A stretch of DNA of 64,000 nt. Origin: Flavobacterium potami. GTDB taxonomy: Bacteria; Bacteroidota; Bacteroidia; Flavobacteriales; Flavobacteriaceae. The notes beneath the pieces are model-generated. The model did no database searches and was not told the DNA's origin. It saw only the letters and a list, made by a program, of their open reading frames with translations. Location: the NCBI RefSeq assembly GCF_020026915.1, contig NZ_JAINUY010000001.1, positions 434,001-498,000 on the forward strand. The letters run 5' to 3'. Of the stretch, positions 46,043 to 53,307 are shown one piece after another. The first letter of the stretch is position 1. The number at the start of each line of letters is the position of its first letter. The translations under genes were made by a program, and so were the position numbers.

Positions 46043-46831
46043 ATGCGAAATGTAAAAACACCAAAATTGACGATTGTAGGCGCAGGTCCAGGCGACGTTG
46101 AATTGATTACGCTAAAAGCAATTAAAGCTTTAGAAAGTGCCGATGTAGTTTTGTATGATGCTTTGGTAAACGAAGAATTATTGGAATATGCATCAAATGC
46201 TGAAATTGTTTTCGTAGGGAAACGTTTGGGTTGTCACGCGTATACACAAGATCAGATTAACGATTTGATTGTATCAATGGCGAATCTTCACGGTCATGTA
46301 GTGCGTTTAAAAGGAGGTGATTCTTTTGTTTTTGGTAGAGGAAGCGAAGAAATTGATTATGCGGTAAAATATGGTTTAGAAACGGCTGTTGTTCCTGGAA
46401 TTTCGTCTGCTTTAGGCGTTCCAGCTACGGCAGGAATCAGTTTGACACAACGTAAAATTGCTGAAAGTTTTTGGGTTATTACAGGAACAACTTCCAATCA
46501 TGAATTATCAAAAGATGTTCATTTGGCATCAAAATCTGCTGCTACGGTGGTTATTTTGATGGGAATGCATAAATTAGAGGAAATCATTTCAATCTATCAG
46601 GAAAACAGAAATGACGATCTTCCAATTGCCATTATTCAAAACGGTACTAAAAATTCAGAGCAAAAAGTGATTGGAACTATAAACACAATTACTAAATTGG
46701 TATCTGAAAAGAAAATTTCATCACCAGCGATTATTGTAATTGGTGAAGTGGTGAAAAATACATCAAAACTGACCGAATATTTTCAGGAACATTTTGATGA
46801 TGAATTCATTTTTCAAAATTTAAATTTATAA
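46043..46831 (+). CDS. cobA: Uroporphyrinogen-III C-methyltransferase
   Basis: The protein has 262 aa, a SUMT with the SAM-binding loop IVGAGPGDVELITLKA, the LYDALV block, VVRLKGGDSFVFGRG and VPGISSALGVPATAGI. It makes precorrin-2, the precursor of sirohaem used by nitrite and sulfite reductases. Its position inside the molybdenum-cofactor genes (6 bp from mobA, 2 bp from moaD) ties sirohaem supply to nitrate use. The later steps (dehydrogenase, ferrochelatase) are not in the window. Confidence 0.95.
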   Translation: MRNVKTPKLTIVGAGPGDVELITLKAIKALESADVVLYDALVNEELLEYASNAEIVFVGKRLGCHAYTQDQINDLIVSMANLHGHVVRLKGGDSFVFGRGSEEIDYAVKYGLETAVVPGISSALGVPATAGISLTQRKIAESFWVITGTTSNHELSKDVHLASKSAATVVILMGMHKLEEIISIYQENRNDDLPIAIIQNGTKNSEQKVIGTINTITKLVSEKKISSPAIIVIGEVVKNTSKLTEYFQEHFDDEFIFQNLNL

Positions 46832-46833
46832 AA

Positions 46834-47073
46834 ATGATCGAGGTTAAATATTTTGGAGCCGTTGCTGAAAAAACAAAATGTGAATTCGAAAAACTATCTT
46901 TTTCAGAAGAATTATCATTGCAAAAACTATTGCAGAATTTAAACGAAAAATACGAGTTCGAATCACTGACTTTCAGCGTTGCGGTAAATCAGAAAATAAT
47001 TTCAAAATCGGCAGATTATACTTTACAAACCAGCGATATTGTAGCTTTATTGCCGCCATTTGCGGGAGGTTAA
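46834..47073 (+). CDS. moaD: Molybdopterin synthase small subunit
   Basis: The protein has 79 aa with the ubiquitin-like fold pattern and the required C-terminal ALLPPFAGG, whose Gly-Gly end becomes a thiocarboxylate that supplies sulfur to molybdopterin. It lies 2 bp after cobA and 9 bp before moeB, its activating enzyme. Confidence 0.93.
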   Translation: MIEVKYFGAVAEKTKCEFEKLSFSEELSLQKLLQNLNEKYEFESLTFSVAVNQKIISKSADYTLQTSDIVALLPPFAGG

Positions 47074-47082
47074 AAAAAAATT

Positions 47083-48156
47083 ATGAGCGGAACTTCACGA
47101 TATAATAGACAAATCATACTTCCAGAAATTGGAGATGTTGGTCAGTACAAATTGCTGAAATCTAAAGTTTTGGTAATTGGCGCTGGAGGTTTGGCCGCTT
47201 CAATTCTGCCTTATTTAGCTGCTGCTGGAATCGGTGAAATCGGAATTGTTGATGATGATCTTATCGAAGTTTCAAATTTGCACAGACAAGTAATTTATAA
47301 AACTTCGGCTGTTGGAAAAGGAAAAGCAGCTGAAGCAAAAGCAATGATTTCAGAACTGAACCCGCAAATCAAAGTGAATGTTTTTGCAGAGAAATTATCT
47401 GGAAAAAATGCCATTTCGTTATTTGAAAAATATGATATTATTGTCGACGCAACAGATAATATTTCGATTAAATATTTGATAAATGATGCTTGTTTAGTGA
47501 CAAATAAGCCAATGGTTTACGGATCTATTTTTAGATTTCAAGGACAAGTTTCGGTTTTCAATTATCAAAACGGACCAACTTACAGATGTTTATATCCTGA
47601 TGAAAATTCGAATGCTGCAAGCTGTGAAGATGCGGGTGTAATTGGAGTTTCGGTTGGAATTATTGGAATGCTTCAAGCTAATGAAGTCATAAAAATGATT
47701 CTCGAAATTGGAGAAGTTCTAAGCGGAAAAATATTGGTGTATAATATTCTGAAAAACGAACAGCAGAAATATGATTTTGAAAGAGCTTCAAATGTTGAAA
47801 TGATTAAAGAGGATTTCGAGAAGAAATACAAATTAATTGAAAATCAAATAGAAGAAATAAAATTTGAACATCTTTTGAATGAAATAGAAAACGATGCAGT
47901 TCTTTTTTTAGACGTTCGAAATGAAGATGAATTGCCAAAAATCAAATTGAAAAACAGTATTCAGATTCCGTTGATGAATTTGGATAATGAAATGAAAAAA
48001 CTAGATTCTAATCAAAAGATTTATGTTTTCTGTCAATCAGGAATTAGAAGTAAAATAGCTGCTGAATTGCTCCAGAAAAATCAATTTAAAAATGTAAAAA
48101 GTATTGTTGGCGGTGCTTTAGCAATGAAACGATTATTAAAAGAAGAAAAGATATAG
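47083..48156 (+). CDS. moeB: MoeB-type adenylyltransferase with C-terminal rhodanese domain
   Basis: The protein has 357 aa. The ThiF/MoeB domain (about 1-240) has the ATP loop VIGAGGLAASILPYLAAAG and the metal/partner block DDDLIEVSNLHRQ. A rhodanese domain (about 262-357) carries the active-site loop VFCQSGIRSK. This fusion, like human MOCS3, can both adenylylate MoaD and hand over sulfur. The usual zinc CxxC pairs of E. coli MoeB are not evident, and a CEDAG cysteine is present instead. Gap to moaE is 132 bp. Confidence 0.93.
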   Translation: MSGTSRYNRQIILPEIGDVGQYKLLKSKVLVIGAGGLAASILPYLAAAGIGEIGIVDDDLIEVSNLHRQVIYKTSAVGKGKAAEAKAMISELNPQIKVNVFAEKLSGKNAISLFEKYDIIVDATDNISIKYLINDACLVTNKPMVYGSIFRFQGQVSVFNYQNGPTYRCLYPDENSNAASCEDAGVIGVSVGIIGMLQANEVIKMILEIGEVLSGKILVYNILKNEQQKYDFERASNVEMIKEDFEKKYKLIENQIEEIKFEHLLNEIENDAVLFLDVRNEDELPKIKLKNSIQIPLMNLDNEMKKLDSNQKIYVFCQSGIRSKIAAELLQKNQFKNVKSIVGGALAMKRLLKEEKI

Positions 48157-48161
48157 CCATA

Positions 48162-48272
48162 GCCACGAATTCACGAATTTTATTTTTTATAATCTATACG
48201 CAAAGTATTTGGATTAATTCGTGAAATGTTGAATTACACAAATGATTAAGTGATAATTCGTGAATTCGTGGC
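48162..48272. repeat. Perfect 18-bp inverted repeat between moeB and moaE
   Basis: GCCACGAATTCACGAATT (48162-48179) is the exact reverse complement of 48255-48272, with 75 bp between. It rules out the upstream GTG (48250) as the natural moaE start, because that lies inside the arm region. Confidence 0.8.
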
Positions 48273-48288
48273 GGAAAAAAATATAAAA

Positions 48289-48720
48289 ATGAGTAAAAAT
48301 GTATTTGTAAAAGGACCGATTTCTCCAGAATTTATTGCAGAATCAATTGCTAAACACCAGTCCAAACACACAATTGGTGCGCACAATATTTTTCTAGGGC
48401 AAGTTCGCGCCGATGTCATTCACGATAATACCGTCGTAGCAATCGATTACTCGGCATATAAAGACATGGCGAATGAAGCTTTGTATGCAATTCGTGAAAA
48501 AGCCTTCGCTAAATTTGATTTAACCTGTATGCACATTTACCACAGTTTGGGCGTTGTAAAAGCAGGCGAAATCTGTTTGTTTGTATTTGTTTCGGCAACA
48601 CGCCGCAAACAAGTTTATGAAGCGACAGAAGCCATCGTAAATTGGATCAAAACCGATGTGCCGATTTTTGGAAAAGAAATGTTTGAAAACGATACATTCA
48701 CTTGGAAACAAAATACCTAA
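48289..48720 (+). CDS. moaE: Molybdopterin synthase large subunit
   Basis: The protein has 143 aa from the ATG at 48289 (MSKNVFVKGPISPEF). Family blocks are HNIFLGQVRADV, YHSLGVVKAGE and the lysine-bearing KTDVPIFGKEMF, which binds the MoaD tail. With MoaD it turns cyclic pyranopterin into molybdopterin. A frame extension to 48250 is rejected because of the repeat there. moaCB follows after 9 bp. Confidence 0.94.
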   Translation: MSKNVFVKGPISPEFIAESIAKHQSKHTIGAHNIFLGQVRADVIHDNTVVAIDYSAYKDMANEALYAIREKAFAKFDLTCMHIYHSLGVVKAGEICLFVFVSATRRKQVYEATEAIVNWIKTDVPIFGKEMFENDTFTWKQNT

Positions 48721-48729
48721 GAAATTAAA

Positions 48730-49644
48730 ATGGTAGATATTACGCATAAAATAAGCACTTTAAGAGTCGCAACCGCAACCGCAATTGTAAAAGTCAGCAA
48801 ACAAGAAACAATTGATGCGATTGTGAACAATTTAGTGCCAAAAGGAAACGTATTCGAAATGGCAAAAACAGCTGGATTGTTTGCGGTAAAAAACACGCAT
48901 TTATCCATTCCAGATTGTCACCCACTTCCAATTGAATTTACTTTTGTAGAATACAATATTGAGGGTTTAGACATTCATGTTATTTTCAAAGTAAAAACAG
49001 TTTACAAAACAGGAGTTGAGGTCGAAGCTATGCACGGTGCATCAATTGTAGCATTGACAATGTACGATATGCTAAAACCAATTGATAAAGAAATCGAAAT
49101 TTCGACTATTAAATTGATCAATAAAGAAGGCGGAAAATCGTCTTTCAAAAATAAATTCCCGAGTGTAATCAAAGCGGCAGTTTTCGTTTGTTCCGATTCT
49201 ATTTTTGCAGGAGATAAAGAAGATCGTTCCGGAAAAACAATTGTAGAAAAATTGGATAATTATGGAGTTGAAACTTCTCATTATGAAATTATTCCGGACG
49301 AATTTGATATTATTCAGGAAAAAACGAAAACTTTTGCTCAAGAAAATCAGCTCGTAATTTTTACGGGAGGAACGGGTTTATCTCCGAGAGATGTTACGCC
49401 CGAAGCTTTAGAACCAATTTTAGAAAGCAGAATTCCAGGAATCGAAGAAGCCATTCGCAGTTACGGGCAGCAAAGAATGCCTTATGCAATGCTTTCTCGA
49501 AGCGTAGCAGGAACTCTAGGAAAAACGTTGGTTTTAGCGCTTCCAGGTTCAACAAACGGAGTAAGAGAATCGATGGACGCTGTATTTCCGCATGTAATGC
49601 ACGTTTTTCATATTTTAAAAGGTAAAAATCATGACAGCCTCTAA
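48730..49644 (+). CDS. moaCB: MoaC-MoaB/MogA fusion of molybdenum cofactor synthesis
   Basis: The protein has 304 aa. The N-terminal MoaC domain (about 1-145) shows NTHLSIPDCHPLPIE and the conserved EAMHGASIVALTMYDMLK. The C-terminal MoaB/MogA domain (about 150-300) shows TGGTGLSPRDVTPEAL and LPGSTNGVRESMDAVFP. MoaC acts with MoaA to make cyclic pyranopterin, whereas MogA/MoaB adenylylates molybdopterin, so the fusion joins the first and a late step. It overlaps moaA by 14 bases, implying coupled translation. Confidence 0.95.
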   Translation: MVDITHKISTLRVATATAIVKVSKQETIDAIVNNLVPKGNVFEMAKTAGLFAVKNTHLSIPDCHPLPIEFTFVEYNIEGLDIHVIFKVKTVYKTGVEVEAMHGASIVALTMYDMLKPIDKEIEISTIKLINKEGGKSSFKNKFPSVIKAAVFVCSDSIFAGDKEDRSGKTIVEKLDNYGVETSHYEIIPDEFDIIQEKTKTFAQENQLVIFTGGTGLSPRDVTPEALEPILESRIPGIEEAIRSYGQQRMPYAMLSRSVAGTLGKTLVLALPGSTNGVRESMDAVFPHVMHVFHILKGKNHDSL

Positions 49645-50638
49645 CACTATTTTGACGGATGGTTTTGGGCGCAAGCACAATTATTTGCGCATTTCGCTGC
49701 TGGAAAAATGCAACCTGCGTTGTACGTATTGCATGCCAGCGGATGGAATCGCTTTATCTCCAAAAGCCAATTTAATGACGGCCGAAGAGATTTTTGCTAT
49801 TGCCGAGACTTTCGTAAAAAATGGTGTTGACAAAATACGATTAACAGGAGGCGAACCTTTATTGAGGAAAGATTTTCCAGAAATCGTTTCTAAATTATCA
49901 CATCTCAATATTTCACTTTCTATAACAACAAATGGAATTTTAATTGATCGTCATATTGAGGTTTTAAAACAATTTAAGGTTAAAAAGATCAATCTGAGTT
50001 TAGATACTTTAGTTTCATCAAAATTTCATACTATAACGCTCAGAAATCAGTTTGAAAAAGTGGTTGATAATCTACATTTGCTTTTAAACAATGATTTTCA
50101 AGTAAAAGTAAACGTTGTTTTGATGAAAGGTTTTAATGATAACGAAATTATAGATTTTGTAAAACTGACGCAGTTTCTGCCAATTTCTGTTCGTTTCATC
50201 GAATTTATGCCCTTTGCAGGAAACGAGTGGGACAGAAGTAAAATGGTTTCGCAAAAAGAGATTTTAGATTTGGTAGAAAATAATTTTTCATCAGACGACA
50301 TTTTAAAACTAGAAGACGAAAAAAACTTTACTTCAAGAAATTATAAAATAAAAGATTTTCAAGGCGATTTCGGAATCATCAGTTCGATAACCAATCCGTT
50401 TTGTGACAGCTGCAACCGCATCCGCTTGACGGCTGACGGAAAAATAAAAAATTGCCTTTTCTCCAATTCAGAAACCGATTTGCTAACTGCTTTTAGAAAT
50501 GGCGAATCTATCACAGGTTTAATTTCAGAATCTATTCAGAGTAAAAAGAAAGTTAGAGCAGGAATGGCTAGCGTTTCAGAAATGGATGATCCTGCTAAAC
50601 ATTTTGATAATCGTAGTATGATTGCGATTGGAGGGTAG
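49631..50638 (+). CDS. moaA: GTP 3',8-cyclase
   Basis: The protein has 335 aa, a radical-SAM enzyme with the N-terminal cluster cysteines Cys27, Cys31 and Cys34 (EKCNLRCTYC), the SAM block LTGGEPLLR, the C-terminal cluster NPFCDSCNR with NCLFS, and the required C-terminal Gly-Gly. It catalyses the first step of cofactor synthesis from GTP. It is the last gene of the plus-strand cofactor run. Confidence 0.96.
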   Translation: MTASNTILTDGFGRKHNYLRISLLEKCNLRCTYCMPADGIALSPKANLMTAEEIFAIAETFVKNGVDKIRLTGGEPLLRKDFPEIVSKLSHLNISLSITTNGILIDRHIEVLKQFKVKKINLSLDTLVSSKFHTITLRNQFEKVVDNLHLLLNNDFQVKVNVVLMKGFNDNEIIDFVKLTQFLPISVRFIEFMPFAGNEWDRSKMVSQKEILDLVENNFSSDDILKLEDEKNFTSRNYKIKDFQGDFGIISSITNPFCDSCNRIRLTADGKIKNCLFSNSETDLLTAFRNGESITGLISESIQSKKKVRAGMASVSEMDDPAKHFDNRSMIAIGG

Positions 50639-50650
50639 ATTCTGTCTATA

Positions 50651-50714
50651 AAAGCCCTTCGACTTCGCTCAGGGTGACATAACGTTTGTCTGGCTGAGCG
50701 AAGTCGAAGCCTTT
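50651..50714. repeat. Inverted repeat, family 1 (CTTCGACTTCGCTCAG)
   Basis: The arms 50651-50679 and 50687-50714 pair closely (shared core CTTCGACTTCGCTCAG). The same family returns at 53173-53239. It may terminate the cofactor operon as a large hairpin. Confidence 0.75.
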
Positions 50715-50723
50715 TCATGCAGT

Positions 50724-50800
50724 TTGTCATTGCGAGGAACGAAGCAACCTCACTAGCAATATCATAGCAAATGTGATTGCTTCGTTCCTCGCAATGACAA
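50724..50800. repeat. Perfect 24-bp inverted repeat (TTGTCATTGCGAGGAACGAA core)
   Basis: The arms 50724-50747 and 50777-50800 are exact reverse complements with a 29-bp spacer. It is followed by an A run. It could be a dispersed repeat and also act as a terminator for both converging transcripts. Confidence 0.8.
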
Positions 50801-50836
50801 AAAAAGGTTCAACATTTACGTCAAACCTTTCGTTAA

Positions 50837-51514
50837 TTATTTTTTCTTTTTAGCTTTTGCTTTCGCTTTCGCTTTTTTCAAAGCCTGAGCTTTCTTTTCA
50901 GCAGCTTTTTTAGCTTGAGCTTTCGCTTTTTCCTTTTTCGCTTTTTCTTTTTTCTTTTCGGCAGCTTTAAGTTTAGCGTTTTTAGCTTTTTCTAATTTTT
51001 TGATAACAGCTTTAATTGCTTTTTCTCTCTTCTTTTCTTTTTCTTTTTTGGCTTTCAGTTTAGCTTTAAGCTTTGATTTTATATCGTTTTTTTCTTTGCC
51101 AATTTTCTCAACAGTTACAACAGGTTTGTTTTCTGAAGCATCATCAGTTTTAATCTCCACAATTTCAGAAACAATAGGCTCTTTTTTTGCAGGTGTTGTG
51201 GTTGCTTTTTTTACAGTTGCTCGTGGTGTTGATTTTGATGCCGCTCTTACCGGAGTTTTTGCGGCAGTTTTTACAGTTGCGGCCGGAGCTTTTACTGGTG
51301 TTGATTTTGCTGTTGTTGTTCTCGCAGCTGTTGTTTTTGTTGGAGCAGCTTTTGTAGTAGTCGCTTTTGCAGCTGGAGCTTTTGTAGCGGTTCTAGTTGT
51401 TCTTTTTATTGTTGCTTTTGCTTCTGGCTGCACTTCTGTAGTGGTTTCTACGGCTGTTTCTGCTGGAACGTCAGTGTTGTTTACAGCAGGAGTACTTGGA
51501 TTTCGTTTTATCAT
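50837..51514 (-). CDS. Lysine/alanine-rich histone-H1-like low-complexity protein
   Basis: The protein has 225 aa. The first about 120 residues are rich in Ala, Thr, Lys and Pro (KTTAARTTTAKST type), a short acidic middle (about 117-140) follows, and the last about 85 residues are almost only Lys, Ala and Glu in helix-forming repeats (KKEKAKKEKAKAQAKKAAEK). Such composition resembles bacterial H1-like DNA-binding proteins, but no catalytic or family motif is seen. It has no clear link to the nitrate genes on both sides. Confidence 0.65.
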   Translation of the reverse strand: MIKRNPSTPAVNNTDVPAETAVETTTEVQPEAKATIKRTTRTATKAPAAKATTTKAAPTKTTAARTTTAKSTPVKAPAATVKTAAKTPVRAASKSTPRATVKKATTTPAKKEPIVSEIVEIKTDDASENKPVVTVEKIGKEKNDIKSKLKAKLKAKKEKEKKREKAIKAVIKKLEKAKNAKLKAAEKKKEKAKKEKAKAQAKKAAEKKAQALKKAKAKAKAKKKK

Positions 51515-51661
51515 AACTGTATTTTTTTGTTGAGTAAAATAGCTTGAAACTAAGAAAGTTAATTAACATTAAAGTTGTAATGTTTTAGTGTTTATTCTTA
51601 GCTAAGCTAAATATACACATTTTTTTTTGAAATACATGAATGTTAGGCTTTTACCAAATAC

Positions 51662-53092
51662 TTATTGTTTTACAAGTTCTAAAATCATAAAATTGCTTTT
51701 TGGCGCCTCGCATAAAGAACAGCAATAATCTTCTGGTAAGTTTTCAAATAAAACTCCCTTGGGAATTCCTTGTGTTTCGTCTCCGTATTCCGAATTATAA
51801 AGCGTTAGACATTCCTGACATTGGTAAATATCCAACTGTGGTTTTTCTTTTTTCTGCAGATTTTCAGTGGTTTCTGAAGCTGTGTTTCCAAGTTCCTCAA
51901 AATACTTTCGACTTAGTTCAATTAAAATTGTTGGAAGCTCCAGTTTGTCAATATCCTGCGAATGCACAATATATTCACGTGTATTCGGATCGAAATTTTT
52001 TGCAAACAATACATTATAAGTATCTCTGATTTTGATAGATTCTAAAGCTGCGGGCATTTCATTTTTTTCGATGACAATCGAAGTAAAATAGTGACCGTCA
52101 CGGTTGTATTCTGAAATCCCGAAGTTTAATCCGTACGTACTAATGTCGAATTGGTCTAATGTTCGAACTAAAAACGTTTTTAGGTTCAAAGCCCATTCCA
52201 TTGCAACGGGTAAATGCCAGTTTAACTCTAATAAAGAATGACGAACGTTGATGCCTCTTTTGCCTAGAAATTTTTCCCATTCCAGTTTTCGGTCTTTTGG
52301 AATTCCTTTTATAATGAAAGATTTCCAAGGCGTGATACAGATTTTTCCGATTTTGCATTCAAAACACAAATCGCACATTTCTTTCAAGAAATCCAAATCG
52401 TAAAGATTATTTCTCCAATATAATCCCAACCAATATTGATCGATTCCCATTCTGTTCATTCCTTCATAATATGGAAATGGATAAAACGGAATATTTAATG
52501 GTTTGTCGATTGTTCGGTTATTCGTATCCAAAGCTTCACTTACCAAGCTGAAAAGCAATTCGATATCTACAACATCTTCTTCCGCTATTTTTTCAATTTC
52601 ATAATAAATTTTAGCCAAATCCCAAGTGTAAAGCAGAACAGGATATACTTCAATTTTTTCCCATTTTGGAAGACGAATGTATAAATACCAATAATCTTCA
52701 TGCTCTGAAGCAATGAAATTTAAATGTCCTGTAAACAAAGGAACCAATTGTTGCTTCGGATCGGTTATGTTGACTTTTAGTTTTGGCTGTTCTTTAAACT
52801 CTTCTAAAACATATAAAAAACGGTTTCCGGTTAGCCAGTTGGTATTTCTGAAAATATCGGTCGAAACATAAGACGAAACGATATTATTACCGCTTTTTTG
52901 GTCTGGATAAACAAAATGATGTTTTCCTAAAGTGGTTTTATCCAAAGATTTAAACCCTTTCGGGAAAATGATATCCTGTCTGGAGCCAAAGGAAATAGAG
53001 TCCAGACCTTCGTCTAAAGCGATATTTACAACTTCTTGTAATTCTCCTGGCGAAATAACGCCTCCTTTTACTATTAATCTTGTTAACTCCAT
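51662..53092 (-). CDS. Rubredoxin-tailed protein with nitrite/sulfite-reductase-like body
   Basis: The protein has 476 aa. The C-terminus (about 430-470) is a rubredoxin: YQCQEC, the GIPKG and ENLPEDY blocks, then CSLCEAPK, with four Cys to bind one iron. The N-terminus VKGGVISPGELQEVVNIA resembles the ferredoxin-like half domain of nitrite/sulfite reductases, and around 240-265 there is CDLCFECKIGKIC followed by ITPWKSFIIKG, which recalls the RLTPWQ block. But the Cys pattern is C240-x2-C243-x2-C246-x5-C252, not the sirohaem/4Fe-4S pattern. It is probably an electron-transfer partner or altered nitrite-related enzyme. It follows the fused reductase gene after 215 bp. Confidence 0.65.
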   Translation of the reverse strand: MELTRLIVKGGVISPGELQEVVNIALDEGLDSISFGSRQDIIFPKGFKSLDKTTLGKHHFVYPDQKSGNNIVSSYVSTDIFRNTNWLTGNRFLYVLEEFKEQPKLKVNITDPKQQLVPLFTGHLNFIASEHEDYWYLYIRLPKWEKIEVYPVLLYTWDLAKIYYEIEKIAEEDVVDIELLFSLVSEALDTNNRTIDKPLNIPFYPFPYYEGMNRMGIDQYWLGLYWRNNLYDLDFLKEMCDLCFECKIGKICITPWKSFIIKGIPKDRKLEWEKFLGKRGINVRHSLLELNWHLPVAMEWALNLKTFLVRTLDQFDISTYGLNFGISEYNRDGHYFTSIVIEKNEMPAALESIKIRDTYNVLFAKNFDPNTREYIVHSQDIDKLELPTILIELSRKYFEELGNTASETTENLQKKEKPQLDIYQCQECLTLYNSEYGDETQGIPKGVLFENLPEDYCCSLCEAPKSNFMILELVKQ

Positions 53093-53102
53093 AGTTTTTA
53101 TT

Positions 53103-53305
53103 TTGTTTCAAGTTTCAGGTTTCAGGTTTCTTTTGTTTCAAGTTTCAAGTTTCAGGTTTCAGGTTTCAGGTTTGTCAGGCTGAGCGGAGTCGAAGCCCGA
53201 TTCCAATTGGGACGCCCTTCGACTTCGCTCAGGGTGACATTATGTTGTTTCAAGTTTCAGGTTTTACGTTCCAGCAACCTGAAACCTGAAACCTGAAACA
53301 AAAGA
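53103..53305. repeat. Composite repeat: 7-bp TTTCARG arrays around a family-1 inverted repeat
   Basis: TTTCAAG/TTTCAGG units fill 53103-53172 and 53248-53300. Between them sits the inverted pair 53173-53197 and 53214-53239 (core TTCGACTTCGCTCAG, as at 50651-50714). The whole block separates the two minus-strand nitrate genes. Confidence 0.75.
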
Positions 53306-53307
53306 AC

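Noticed and set aside
48250..48288. Upstream GTG start for moaE
   Set aside because: It lies at the edge of the 18-bp inverted repeat and adds residues not found in the family.
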